From Bifidobacterium platyrrhinorum (GTDB taxonomy: Bacteria; Actinomycetota; Actinomycetes; Actinomycetales; Bifidobacteriaceae): a stretch of DNA of 64,000 bases. The notes under the pieces were generated by a model, which saw only the letters and a program-made list of their open reading frames with translations, was not told the origin of the DNA and did no database searches. Below, piece after piece: positions 7,449-18,741 of the stretch (position 1 is its first letter; each line of letters starts with the position of its first letter). The stretch lies in assembly GCF_010667645.1 (NCBI RefSeq), contig NZ_WHZV01000002.1, positions 161,990 to 225,989 of the forward strand, given 5' to 3'. The position numbers and the translations under genes are program-made.

Positions 7449-10229
7449 TCAGCCGCGCCTGCGGGCGGCGCGGGAGCCGGCGAAGGCGACGGCGCCCATC
7501 GCGGCGCTGGCGGCGGCCAGGGCGAAGGCCATGGACTCGGAGGAGTCGCCGGTCGCGGCGAGCGTGTCCTTGTCGGCCTTGCCGGCCGCGTCGGACTTGT
7601 CCGAGGACTGGTTGTTCTTGTCCTGCTGCGCCTTCTCGTAGGCGTCCACAACGGCCTTGCAGGTGTTGTAGTCGCGCACGGCCTTCTCGTAGGCGGCCTG
7701 GGCGTCGGCCAGCGCCTGCCTGGCCTGCTCGTCGGCCTCGAGGGCGGCGTCGTAGTCGGACTGCGCGACCTCCACCTGGCGCTCGGCGTCCGCGTAGACG
7801 CCCTGGGCCTTGGCGAGGGCGAGCTGCGCGGCGTTGAAGGCGGCGACGGCCTTGGAGTAGGCCCGGGTCAGTTCCGCGGACTTGTCGCGGGCGGCCTCCC
7901 ATGCGGCCTGGGCCTCGGCGAGGGTGCGCTGCGCGGTCTCGTTCTCGGCGGCGGCCTGGTCGAGGGCCTGCTTGGCGGCCTCGGCCTCGGCCTGCTTCTG
8001 GTCGCGCAGGGCCTTGGCGGCCTGGGCCTCGGCTTCGGCGCGCTGCGCGGCGTCGAGCAGATCGTCGCTCTTGCCCTTGGCGGCCTCGGCCACCTTGCGG
8101 GCTGCTTCGGCCATGCGGTCCGCGGCGTCCTTGGCGACGCCGAGGCCGTCCATGGCGGCCTTCGCGGCGACCACGTTGCCGGTGGCGAGCACGTAGGCGC
8201 CCTCGGCGGCCAGCCACGCGTTGCGGGCGGTCTGCTTGAGCGCGGTGGTGGCGTCGAACGCGCCCTTGGCGCTGTCGGCGATGATCTTCTTGGTCGCGAC
8301 GTCCGCCTTGGCCAACCCCAAGGCGACGGTGTTCCTGACCTGCCACTCCTTGAGGGCCTTGGCCGCGGCGTCGGCCGCCTGCCTGGCGTTCTGCTCGGCG
8401 ACGGAGGCCTCGTCGGCCTGCCGCCTGGCGGCGTCGGCCGCGGATTGGGCGTCCTTGGCGGCGGCCTCCTTGCCCGGCAGGGCGTCCTTCGCGTCCCTGA
8501 GCTGCCGCCTGAGCTCGTCGACGTTCTCCGCGTTCCCGATCTGCTGCTCGAGGGAGGCGACGGTCTCCTTGAGCTGGGACTGCCGGGCGGCGGCCTCGTC
8601 GGCCTGCTGCTTCGCGGAGACCAGCTGCCCGGCGATGTTGTTGAAGCCGTCCTTCGCGTCCTCAAGCGTCGTGCCGAAGTCGGCGTACGCCTGCTTGGCG
8701 GCGTCCAGCGCGGCCTGGCGGTTGTCCTTGTCGGCGGCGGCCGGGCCGTAGAGGGTGTTGGCGCCGTTGTACGCGACCTCGGTCGCCGCGGTCTTGGTCT
8801 TGGCCGCGCCCAGCTTCGCCAGGGCGGCGGCCTTCTGCGCGGCGTGCCAGAAGTCGTTCGGGATTGCGTCGTAGGCGGCCTGGGCGGCGGCCTCCTCGGC
8901 CTTGGCCTGGTCCCAAGCGGTCTTGGCGGCGTCGATCCTGTTCCGGGCGTCGACCGACTCGTCGAGCTTGGACTGCGCGTCGACGACGGCGTTGTACAGC
9001 GCGGTCGCCTGGTCGAGCGTCGCGGCGGCCGCGTCGTACTCGGGCTGGAGTTCGGCGACCATCGCGTTCGCGGCCTCGACCTTGTCGTCGGCCACCTTGA
9101 GATCGGCCTCGGCCTGTGCGAGCTGGGACTTAAGCTCGTTGACGTCCGCCGAACCGGCCTGCTCGATCTGCGCCTCGAGATCGGCGATCCTCGCGTTGAG
9201 ATCGTCGACCTCCTGCCGGGCGGCGTCGGCCTTGGCCTTCGCCTGCGCGTAGGCGGCGTCGGCGTCCTGCTTGGCCTTGAGGGCCGTCTCGTGAGAGGCC
9301 TTCGTCTCGTCGGCCTTCTGTTGGAGCGCCGACTGCTCGCCCTCCAGCGCGTCCAGCCTGGCCTGGGCCGCCTCGAGCGCGGCCTTTGCCTCGTTGTACT
9401 TGACGCCGGCGTTGTGGTTGACCTCGACGGCGGTCAGATACGCCTGGCGGAGGTTGTCGCGGACCTGACCGGCCTTCTGCTGGGTGCTGACGGCGGCGTT
9501 GTAGTTCGCCACGGCCTTGTTGTACGCCGAATCGATGCCGTCGGCGATGGCCTGCAGCGCCTCGTACGTCTTCCGGGCGGTCTCGTAGACGGCCTTGGCG
9601 GCGGCCGCGAGATCGCGGGCGCACTTCGCGGCCTGCTCGGCGGCCTCATACGCGGCCTGGGCCTTGTCGAACTCGGACTTCGCCGTGTCGTAGGCATCGG
9701 TGGCCGTGGCCAGCTTGGCGGCGGCCTCATCGGCGGCGGCCTGGGCGTTGTTGAGCGTCACGTGGGCCTGGGCCTGGGCGTCGGAGGCGTCGTTCGCGGC
9801 CTGCTCGGCCTCGTTCTTGGCCTGGAGGGCGGCGTCGTAGGCGGCCTGGGCCTCGGCCTTCGCCTGCTCGGCGTCGGTCAGACGCTGCTGGGCGTCGTCC
9901 AACGCGGTCTTGGCGTCCGCTGCCTGCTTGGCGGTTTGGTCGGCGTTGCCGCGGGCCTCGTCGAGGGCCTGCTTGGCGGCCTTCACGTTGGCCTCGCACT
10001 GGGCGAGCGCGCTGCGGTCGCCGGCGGCGCACCGGTTGTACAGGTCGGCGTCCATGCCCTGATGCTCCGTCGCGAAGGCGGCGGTCTGCATCATCGGGGC
10101 CATCGACAGGCCGACTGCGACGGTCAGCGCGGCGACGCTCCTGCCGCCCTTGGCAAGGACGGTCCTGCGGTGCTCCCGCTTGAGGGCGTCGGGCGACGTA
10201 TTGGCGTGGTGAGGGGTGTTCTCCATCAT
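7449..10229 (-). CDS. Large alanine-rich coiled-coil surface protein with sortase-like C-terminus
   Basis: About 926 residues. An N-terminal export signal is visible: basic KREHRRTVLAKGG, then the hydrophobic SVAALTVAVGLSMAPMM and an AFATEH cleavage region. Almost all the rest is low-complexity heptad sequence dominated by Ala, Glu, Lys, Asp and Gln, predicted to form a very long coiled coil. The C-terminus reads LAATG, then a hydrophobic stretch and ARRRG, which fits a cell-wall sorting signal of the LAxTG type. No enzymatic domain is seen, so it is probably a fibrous or spacer-like surface protein. I prefer the start at 10229 (AAGAAGG a few bases upstream). An in-frame ATG at 10250 lacks a clear site. 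It is flanked by a palindromic leader (10278-10305). Confidence 0.8.
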   Translation of the reverse strand: MMENTPHHANTSPDALKREHRRTVLAKGGRSVAALTVAVGLSMAPMMQTAAFATEHQGMDADLYNRCAAGDRSALAQCEANVKAAKQALDEARGNADQTAKQAADAKTALDDAQQRLTDAEQAKAEAQAAYDAALQAKNEAEQAANDASDAQAQAHVTLNNAQAAADEAAAKLATATDAYDTAKSEFDKAQAAYEAAEQAAKCARDLAAAAKAVYETARKTYEALQAIADGIDSAYNKAVANYNAAVSTQQKAGQVRDNLRQAYLTAVEVNHNAGVKYNEAKAALEAAQARLDALEGEQSALQQKADETKASHETALKAKQDADAAYAQAKAKADAARQEVDDLNARIADLEAQIEQAGSADVNELKSQLAQAEADLKVADDKVEAANAMVAELQPEYDAAAATLDQATALYNAVVDAQSKLDESVDARNRIDAAKTAWDQAKAEEAAAQAAYDAIPNDFWHAAQKAAALAKLGAAKTKTAATEVAYNGANTLYGPAAADKDNRQAALDAAKQAYADFGTTLEDAKDGFNNIAGQLVSAKQQADEAAARQSQLKETVASLEQQIGNAENVDELRRQLRDAKDALPGKEAAAKDAQSAADAARRQADEASVAEQNARQAADAAAKALKEWQVRNTVALGLAKADVATKKIIADSAKGAFDATTALKQTARNAWLAAEGAYVLATGNVVAAKAAMDGLGVAKDAADRMAEAARKVAEAAKGKSDDLLDAAQRAEAEAQAAKALRDQKQAEAEAAKQALDQAAAENETAQRTLAEAQAAWEAARDKSAELTRAYSKAVAAFNAAQLALAKAQGVYADAERQVEVAQSDYDAALEADEQARQALADAQAAYEKAVRDYNTCKAVVDAYEKAQQDKNNQSSDKSDAAGKADKDTLAATGDSSESMAFALAAASAAMGAVAFAGSRAARRRG

Positions 10230-10277
10230 CGGGACCTTCTTCGCTTCCATGGTGGTGATCCGGTTGTCGATGTGTCC

Positions 10278-10305
10278 ATGTCATCTACGGGGCCGTAGAT
10301 GACAT
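10278..10305. promoter_or_regulatory. 28-bp near-perfect palindrome upstream of coiled-coil gene
   Basis: ATGTCATCTACGG (10278-10290) and its exact complement (10293-10305) are separated by GG. It is 49 bp before the preferred start of the surface protein gene, so it is either an operator for a dimeric repressor or a leader hairpin. Confidence 0.6.
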
Positions 10306-10570
10306 ATGGCCTGCCGTTCAGGGTCGGTGTTCCGGATCATTGACACGAGATAGGGTACTCAAGGGGGTATACCACCTTTTTCGTGGGGGTACGCACGCAC
10401 GCGAAGCCGCATATGCGGCATGCCGAACTCGGTTTGGCGGCACCGCGACGGCCGCGATGCCGAACGCGGAACGGATGGCCCGGTGTCCGTCGGATGCCCG
10501 CTCGGTGTCCGTACGGTGGACAGTCCGTCAATGAGATGAGCCGTCGCCAAGACGACGAAGGACGCCGCCG
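10306..10570. other. Gene-poor region upstream of the coiled-coil gene
   Basis: Together with the palindrome, about 340 bp here carry no convincing gene. A small palindrome GGTATACC (around 10366-10373) next to a G-run lies in the likely promoter region on the minus strand. I could not assign -35/-10 boxes. Confidence 0.35.
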
Positions 10571-11515
10571 TCAGCTCAGCAACGCCGCGATCACGGCGAT
10601 GAAGATCGGGCTGGTCATCGTGCTCATCAGGATGCCGTCGCGGGCGAACGTGAGGCCCACGTTGTAGCGGGCCGCGTAGTTGTACACGTTCTGGCCGGTC
10701 GGCAATGCTGCGAGCACCACGCACGCGTATAGCTCCGCACCGCGGAAGCCCATCATGAAATAGGCGAGCAGGAACGCGATGACCGGCATAACGATGTTCT
10801 TCAACGCCGCCACCGTGAAGATCGCCGGACGGTCGCCCTTCTGCTGCAACGGCTTCGTGCCGTGCAGGGACATGCCGAACGCCATGAGGATCATCGGCAC
10901 CGCGGACTCGCCGATCATGTTGATCGGGTCGTAGATGTAGTTCGGCACGGGGAACCAGCCCAGCCTCGCGTTCAGCGCCGAGACCACGATGCCGAGCAGC
11001 GAGCCGATGAGCAGCGGCTGGTGCAGCGGCTGCTTCGCGATCTCCTTGAGGGACACCTTGCCCTTCGTGGTCACGTCGAGCACCGTCAGTCCGATCGGCG
11101 TGAACAGCGCCTGCTGCATGACCAGGATCGGCGCCACCAGCGCGCCGTTGCCCAGGATGTACGTGGCCACCGGCAGGCCGATGTTGTTCGAATTGAGGTA
11201 CAGCGAGTTCAACGCGCCGATCGTCGCGTCCGGGGCCTTGAGATGGAAGAACATGCGGTTGAGCGCGAGGAACACCAGGCCGACGAGCAGCGCCGACAGG
11301 AACGCCACGATGATCGACGGGTGGAAGATGTCGAAGATCGGCTCCTTCGACAGGATCGCGAACATCAGGCACGGGCTCGACACGAAGAACGAGAAACGGT
11401 TGAGCACCATCTGCGCGCTCGGGCCGCCGATGCGCATGCGCGCCGCAACATAGCCCACGAAAATCACGATGCCGATGACGCAGAACCCCTGCATCGCGCT
11501 CAACAGACCCGGCAT
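10571..11515 (-). CDS. AEC-family (auxin efflux carrier-like) permease
   Basis: A 314-residue integral membrane protein with about ten hydrophobic segments and the AEC family character: N-terminal LLSAMQGFCVIGIVIFVGYVA, the LNSLYLNSNNIGLPVATYI motif in the first bundle and the symmetric VVLAALPTGQNVYNYAARYN motif in the second. Bacterial members export or import organic acids such as malate. The substrate here is unknown. The start at 11515 (MPGLLSAM) is at the family-typical N-terminus. The ribosome site (GAAGAGGGG) is about ten bases away, so an ATG seven codons later is possible. It stands alone on the minus strand, divergent from dapE. Confidence 0.85.
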   Translation of the reverse strand: MPGLLSAMQGFCVIGIVIFVGYVAARMRIGGPSAQMVLNRFSFFVSSPCLMFAILSKEPIFDIFHPSIIVAFLSALLVGLVFLALNRMFFHLKAPDATIGALNSLYLNSNNIGLPVATYILGNGALVAPILVMQQALFTPIGLTVLDVTTKGKVSLKEIAKQPLHQPLLIGSLLGIVVSALNARLGWFPVPNYIYDPINMIGESAVPMILMAFGMSLHGTKPLQQKGDRPAIFTVAALKNIVMPVIAFLLAYFMMGFRGAELYACVVLAALPTGQNVYNYAARYNVGLTFARDGILMSTMTSPIFIAVIAALLS

Positions 11516-11656
11516 ACCCGAACAAGCCCCTCTTCCATATGTCCCACATGAATGAATCGTCACCACGAGTGTGGCACAACGCCCCGCCGCTCGCCCCGAA
11601 ATCTCACCCAATGGTAGTGCGGGCCGTCCCCGTCGCGCCTTCGTTAGGATGAAGCC

Positions 11657-12862
11657 ATGACGATTTCCCTCGACACCACCGCCGCGCGCGACGCGCGGCT
11701 CGAATCCCTGCTCGACCAGATCATGAACGTGTACTCCGTCAGCGACGACGAGACCGCGCTCGCCGACGACGTCGAGGCGTTCCTCAAGGCCTATCCGCAC
11801 CTCGACGTGCGCCGCCACGGCGACACCGTCGTCGCCTCCACCTCCTTCGGCAGGCCGGGCCGCGTGATCCTCGCCGGACATATCGACACGGTGCCGGTCA
11901 TCGACAACTTCCCGCCGAAGTGGCTCGAACCCGGCGATCCGCTCATCCGCGAGGATGTGGCCGCCGCGCACCCCGGCGAACGCGTGCTGTGGGGCCGCGG
12001 CGCCACCGATATGAAGGCCTCCGACGCGGTCATGCTCCACCTCGCCGCCACGCTCGACGGCTCCGCGCCGGCCGCCACACCGAAGGTCGACCTCACCTAC
12101 GTGTTCTACGACCACGAGGAGGTCGCCGCCGAGAAGAACGGCCTGCGCAAGGTCGTCGAAACCCACCCGGACTGGATCCAGGGCGATTTCGCGATCATCG
12201 GCGAGCCGACCAACTGCGGCATCGAGGGCGGCTGCAACGGCACGATCCGCTTCGACGTGGTCACGCACGGCGTGGCCGCGCACTCCGCCCGCGCATGGAT
12301 GGGGGAGAACGCCATCCACAAGGCGGCGGGCATCCTCGACCGCCTCAACGCATACGAGCCGGCTGACGTCGAGGTGGACGGCCTGACCTACCGCGAGGGG
12401 CTCAACGCCACGCTCATCTCCGGCGGCAAGGGCACGAACGTCATCCCCGACGAATGCCGCGTGCACGTCAACTACCGCTTCGCCCCGGACAAGACGCTGG
12501 CCGAGGCCAAGGCCCTCATGATGGGCGCGGACGCGGGCGCCGAGCTCGGCAACGGCGAGCATGCCGCCACCGGCGGCGTGTTCGAGGGATACGGCATCGA
12601 GATGAAGGACGAATCGCCGTCCGCCCGCCCCGGCATGGACGCGCCGCTCGCCGTCTCGCTCGCCGGCCTCGTGCGCGAACGCACCGGCCGCGAGCCCCTG
12701 GCGAAGCTCGGCTGGACGGATGTTGCGCGCTTCTCGCAGCTGGGCATCCCCGCGGTGAACCTCGGCGCCGGCGATCCGCTGCTCGCCCACAAGCACGACG
12801 AACAGCTCCCCGCCTCCGACCTCACCCTCCTCGCCGACATCCTCCAGGCGTGGCTCGTCTGA
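11657..12862 (+). CDS. dapE: Succinyl-diaminopimelate desuccinylase
   Basis: The 401-residue M20-family metallopeptidase removes succinate from N-succinyl-LL-diaminopimelate in lysine and peptidoglycan-precursor synthesis. Zinc-binding and catalytic landmarks are present: LAGHIDTVPV (His ligand and nearby Asp), GRGATDMKASDA (bridging Asp), FYDHEEVAAEKNGL (catalytic Glu-Glu), FAIIGEPTNCGIEGGCNG, and the C-terminal LLAHKHDEQ His. The length is slightly above the usual 375 residues, with the extra at the N-terminus. It is monocistronic between the divergent permease and rne. Confidence 0.93.
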   Translation: MTISLDTTAARDARLESLLDQIMNVYSVSDDETALADDVEAFLKAYPHLDVRRHGDTVVASTSFGRPGRVILAGHIDTVPVIDNFPPKWLEPGDPLIREDVAAAHPGERVLWGRGATDMKASDAVMLHLAATLDGSAPAATPKVDLTYVFYDHEEVAAEKNGLRKVVETHPDWIQGDFAIIGEPTNCGIEGGCNGTIRFDVVTHGVAAHSARAWMGENAIHKAAGILDRLNAYEPADVEVDGLTYREGLNATLISGGKGTNVIPDECRVHVNYRFAPDKTLAEAKALMMGADAGAELGNGEHAATGGVFEGYGIEMKDESPSARPGMDAPLAVSLAGLVRERTGREPLAKLGWTDVARFSQLGIPAVNLGAGDPLLAHKHDEQLPASDLTLLADILQAWLV

Positions 12863-13144
12863 ATCAAGTGTCGCGAGGGTGAACGCGCCGCGTCAAAGTT
12901 GTGGCATACTGGAACACGGCGGTTCTGCAAGCCGCCGACGTGCCAGATGGCGTCGATCCCCTCGCATCGGGTTTCTCCCGAACTTCCGCGCGAGCGCCGG
13001 TGTCCGCCGTCCGAGCCGCACAGACTTTGACTGGAATTGCTTCTGCGGGCGCAATCGATGCGCGGCCACGGTGAGAGCGTGGTGTGACAGCCGCAGCGAG
13101 CCTGAGTAAGGCTGGCATGATGCAGCATGCCGGCGAGGAGCATC
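12863..13144. other. Leader/promoter region of rne
   Basis: This 282-bp region separates dapE and rne. It lacks a convincing gene, and I cannot place a firm promoter. Long 5' regions are common for RNase E genes because they are autoregulated through their leaders in other bacteria. No homologous structure is visible here. Confidence 0.3.
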
Positions 13145-16100
13145 GTGCCCGCTGTGAACAACGATGGGGTCGACGAGGTCGACGCCCAGAACATCAACGT
13201 ACCCAAGTCCGCCGCATCCGCCGAGGATGCGAACGCCGCCGATCCGGCACAGGCCCCGGCCGCGCAGCCGTCCGCTCCCGCCCGCCGCCGCCGTGGCGGC
13301 CGCCGCGTGGTCCGTGGCGCCGGCGCCGCCGGCGTCTCGCTCGAGCTGAAGGTCTCGGAGCATGCCGCCCCGATGTTCGAGGAACCGAAGCTGCCGGCCT
13401 CTCCCGCGGATGCCGCCGAAGACCTCGACGACGAGCCCGCGACCCCCTCCGCCGATTCCGTCGGCCGCGGGGACGACGACCGCGAGGCCCGTGACGACCA
13501 TGAGGACCGTCCGGCGCGTTCGCGCCGCCGCCGCGCCGACTCCCATGACGACGACGAGGACGATATGCCCGTGCGCACCCGCCGCCGTCGCAGCCGTGTC
13601 GCCGACGACGAGGAGGACGACGAGCCGCGCGCCCCGCGCCGTTCCCGCCGTGCGGTCCGTGACGACGATGACGAGGACGACCGTCCGGTGCGTTCGCGCC
13701 GCCGCCGTTCGGCCCTGCGCGACGACCGCGATGATTTCGACGACCGGTATTCCCGTTCCCGCCGCGTCCCCCGCGACGAGGATGACGACGACGAGCTTGA
13801 GCGCGCCGAGGAGCTGCTCGACGGCCTGCCGATGCACGAGCGCGCGGACCGCGGCGACCGCCGTTCCCGTCCGATGACCTCCCTGCTGTTCCAGGAGCCC
13901 GTCCTTCCCGTCGGCCCGGCGCGCACGCGCGACGACCGCGACGATGAGGACGATGCCGACGACGAGTCCGTTCGCGGGCGCGGTTCCCGCGACGATCGCG
14001 ACGACCGCGACGACGAGGCGCGCGAGGAGCGTCGCGGGCGTTCCCGTCGCCGTCGCCGCGGCGAGCGCGCGGACCGCGACGATCAGGGGCGTGACGAGCG
14101 CGACGACCGGAACCGCGATGCCGACGACGACCGCGACGCGCGTGACGACGCCGGTCGCGACGCGCAGGACGACGAGTCCGTCTCCACCCGTTCCCGCCGG
14201 GGCCGCAACCGCCGCCTGAACGCACAGGAGCGCCGCGCCGCCGCCGAGGTCGAGCAGATCGAGGAGGACCTCGAGCTCGACGACATCTCCTACCGTCCGA
14301 TCGACGAGGAGGAATCCGGCGAGCCGTCCGGCGAGGAGACGCGCACGCGTCGTCGCCGCCGCCGCTCGCGCGCCAAGTCCGGCGAATCGTCCGGCGAGGA
14401 GCGCCGTGATTCCCGTGAATCCGAGGAGCATGACCCCGACCGCGATTCGCAGTCGCGCGACGCGCGCGAGGACCGTGACGAGGAGGAGACCGTCACGCGT
14501 CGCCGCCGTCGCCGCCGCGGCAAGTCCGCGGACGACGAGCAGGTCGTGGCGCGCCGCTCGCGCAAGCAGCAGTACATCGACGAGATCACCGACGTGGAGG
14601 GCTCGACCCGACTCGAGGCCAAGAAGCAGCGCCGCCGCGACAACCGCCGCGAACGCTCCCGCCAGTCGCAGCTCATGGAGCAGGACTTCCTCGCGCGCCG
14701 CGAGAACGTCGAGCGTCTCATGGTCGTGCGCGAGAAGGAGCACCACACGCAGATCTCCGTGGTGGAGGACAACGTGCTCGTCGAGCATTACGTGTCCGAC
14801 ATCCAGGAGGTGCAGACCGTCGGCAACGTGTACCTCGGCCGCGTGCAGAACGTGCTGCCGAGCATGGAGGCCGCGTTCGTGGACATCGGCCAGGCGCGCA
14901 ACGGCGTGCTGTACGCCGGCGAGGTGAACTGGGACGCCGCCCGCCTCGAGGGCCAGCCGCGCCGCATCGAGCTGGCGTTCAAGTCCGGCGACCCGGTGCT
15001 CGTGCAGGTCACCAAGGACCCGATCGGCCACAAGGGCGCGCGTCTGACCTCGCAGGTCACGCTCGCGGGCCGTTTCCTCGTGCTGGTGCCGTCCGGCGGC
15101 ATGACCGGCGTGAGCCGCAAGCTGAGCGAGCGTGAGCGCTCCCGCCTGAAGAACATCGTCTCGAAGATCGCCCCGAAGGACATGGGCGTGATCATCCGCA
15201 CCGCCGCCGAGGGCGCGAGCGAGGAGGCGATCGTCAAGGACCTGGAAAGCCTCGTGCGCCAGTGGGAGCGCATCAACGCCAAGCGCGAGGAGTTCTGGCA
15301 CGGCAAGCGCCCGAAGCTGCTGCAGGGCGAGCCGGACGTGGCGATCCGCGTCGTGCGCGACATCTTCAACGACGACTTCACCAAGCTCATCGTCGAGGGC
15401 GACAAGGTGTACGACCGCATCGAGGAGTACCTCGACACGATGGCGCCGGACCTCAAGGACAAGCTGGAGAAGTGGGACCCGTCCGAGCACGAGGGCAAGG
15501 ACGTGTTCGACAAGTGGCAGATCGACTCGCAGCTCAGGAAGGGCATGGAGCGTCAGGTGTACCTGCCCTCCGGCGGCTCGATCGTCATCGACCGCACCGA
15601 GGCGATGACCACGATCGACGTGAACACCGGCCGTTTCATCGGCCGAGGCAAGTCGCTCGAGGAGACCGTCACCCGATGCAACCTGGAGGCCAGCGAGGAG
15701 ATCGCGCGCCAGCTGCGCCTGCGCGACATCGGCGGCATGATCATGATCGACTACGTCGACATGGTGATGCCCGCCAACCGCGACCTCGTGCTGCGCCGTC
15801 TCGTCGAATGCCTGGCGCGCGACCGCACCAAGCACCAGGTGGCGGAGGTCACCTCGCTGGGCCTCGTACAGATGACGCGCAAGCGCATCGGCCAGGGCCT
15901 GGTGGAGGCGTTCTCCGAGGAGTGCCCGACCTGCAAGGGCCGCGGCTTCATCCTGCACGACAAGCCGGTCGTGTCCGCCGAATACGACGACCCGTACGCG
16001 CTCAGGGGCGGCGACCCGTTCGTCAAGACGAACAAGCACGGCCGCGGCACGACTCCCGCGCCGGAGCCGGCCGGCTCCACGCCGGACGTGAAGGCCAAGC

Positions 16101-16147
16101 TCGCCCAGATCGCCGCCGCGGCCGTCGCCGCCGGCAACGAGGACTGA
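13145..16147 (+). CDS. rne: Ribonuclease E/G with long Arg/Asp-rich N-terminal tail
   Basis: About 1,000 residues. Residues 1 to about 530 are disordered, with alternating acidic blocks (DDRDDRDDE) and basic blocks (RSRRRR). The conserved enzyme follows: an S1 domain (VGNVYLGRVQNVLPSMEAAF near residue 558), 5'-sensor/RNase H-like region, the catalytic DNase I-like part with DRTEAMTTIDVNTGRFIG (near 815, both metal-binding Asp present) and MIDYVDM, and the zinc-link CPTCKGRGF (near 927). It makes internal cuts in mRNA and rRNA precursors. The chosen start is a GTG at 13145 just after GAGGAG. An ATG at 13127 would add six residues. In most proteobacteria the disordered tail is C-terminal. Here it is N-terminal, as in other actinobacteria. 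Confidence 0.93.
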   Translation: MPAVNNDGVDEVDAQNINVPKSAASAEDANAADPAQAPAAQPSAPARRRRGGRRVVRGAGAAGVSLELKVSEHAAPMFEEPKLPASPADAAEDLDDEPATPSADSVGRGDDDREARDDHEDRPARSRRRRADSHDDDEDDMPVRTRRRRSRVADDEEDDEPRAPRRSRRAVRDDDDEDDRPVRSRRRRSALRDDRDDFDDRYSRSRRVPRDEDDDDELERAEELLDGLPMHERADRGDRRSRPMTSLLFQEPVLPVGPARTRDDRDDEDDADDESVRGRGSRDDRDDRDDEAREERRGRSRRRRRGERADRDDQGRDERDDRNRDADDDRDARDDAGRDAQDDESVSTRSRRGRNRRLNAQERRAAAEVEQIEEDLELDDISYRPIDEEESGEPSGEETRTRRRRRRSRAKSGESSGEERRDSRESEEHDPDRDSQSRDAREDRDEEETVTRRRRRRRGKSADDEQVVARRSRKQQYIDEITDVEGSTRLEAKKQRRRDNRRERSRQSQLMEQDFLARRENVERLMVVREKEHHTQISVVEDNVLVEHYVSDIQEVQTVGNVYLGRVQNVLPSMEAAFVDIGQARNGVLYAGEVNWDAARLEGQPRRIELAFKSGDPVLVQVTKDPIGHKGARLTSQVTLAGRFLVLVPSGGMTGVSRKLSERERSRLKNIVSKIAPKDMGVIIRTAAEGASEEAIVKDLESLVRQWERINAKREEFWHGKRPKLLQGEPDVAIRVVRDIFNDDFTKLIVEGDKVYDRIEEYLDTMAPDLKDKLEKWDPSEHEGKDVFDKWQIDSQLRKGMERQVYLPSGGSIVIDRTEAMTTIDVNTGRFIGRGKSLEETVTRCNLEASEEIARQLRLRDIGGMIMIDYVDMVMPANRDLVLRRLVECLARDRTKHQVAEVTSLGLVQMTRKRIGQGLVEAFSEECPTCKGRGFILHDKPVVSAEYDDPYALRGGDPFVKTNKHGRGTTPAPEPAGSTPDVKAKLAQIAAAAVAAGNED

Positions 16148-16207
16148 GCCGCCCGGCCCGCCCCGGCCCTATAACATATGCGGCACAGACACGCGGACGA
16201 AACACGG

Positions 16208-16236
16208 TTGCGTTAGTCCGCGCGTCGGTGTACGTT
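16208..16236 (+). promoter_or_regulatory. Candidate promoter of rplU-rpmA
   Basis: TTGCGT at 16208-16213, a 17-bp spacer and TACGTT at 16231-16236. It lies just before the structured leader of rplU. Confidence 0.4.
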
Positions 16237-16249
16237 TGATTGCTGGTGT

Positions 16250-16297
16250 CTGACCGCGAGCCCGGCATATCCGGGTGAGTCAGGCAAGAAGCTTGCC
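16250..16297 (+). promoter_or_regulatory. Structured leader of rplU (possible L21-type leader)
   Basis: Two adjacent hairpins are visible. CTGAC (16250-16254) pairs with GTCAG (16279-16283) and encloses CCCGG/CCGGG. Next, GGCAAG (16283-16288) pairs with CTTGCC (16292-16297) around an AAG loop. The second hairpin ends about ten bases before the ribosome site, which fits autogenous control of a ribosomal protein operon. Confidence 0.5.
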
Positions 16298-16317
16298 AAT
16301 TCAATAAAGGAACGATT

Positions 16318-16626
16318 ATGTACGCGATTGTGAAGGCCGGTGGCCATCAGGAAAAGGTCGAGGTCGGCGACGTCATCCTCGTCAACCGTCTCGACGCCAA
16401 GAAGGGCGATACCGTGGAATTCCCGGTCGCGCTCGTGGTCGATGGCGCCAACGTCACGCTGGCCGCCGCTGATCTGGCCAAGGTGTCCGTCAAGGCCGAG
16501 GTCGTTGACGACGAGGCCAAGGGCCCGAAGATCAACATCCAGAAGTACAAGAACAAGACCGGCGTCGCCCGTCGCAAGGGCCACCGCCAGAAGCTGACCG
16601 CCGTCAAGGTCACGGCGATCGCCTGA
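16318..16626 (+). CDS. rplU: 50S ribosomal protein L21
   Basis: The 102-residue product begins [20 protein letters not shown] and ends with the [17 protein letters not shown] signature of L21, which binds 23S rRNA in the large subunit. The ribosome site AAAGGA is well placed. It forms the usual rplU-rpmA-obgE cluster with the next two genes. Confidence 0.98.
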   Translation: MYAIVKAGGHQEKVEVGDVILVNRLDAKKGDTVEFPVALVVDGANVTLAAADLAKVSVKAEVVDDEAKGPKINIQKYKNKTGVARRKGHRQKLTAVKVTAIA

Positions 16627-16665
16627 GTTTTCGCCACAGCTTAACAGGACCGAAAGGAACAGATC

Positions 16666-18695
<2,030 letters not shown>

Positions 18696-18741
18696 GCCGT
18701 CGGGCGGGAATCGGAAATACGAAGGCGGTAGAACGGTAGCC

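Noticed and set aside
7347..10298. 983-codon plus-strand frame opposite the coiled-coil gene
   Set aside because: Gly/Leu/Val/Arg-rich mirror of the Ala-rich coding strand, without start signals or motifs.
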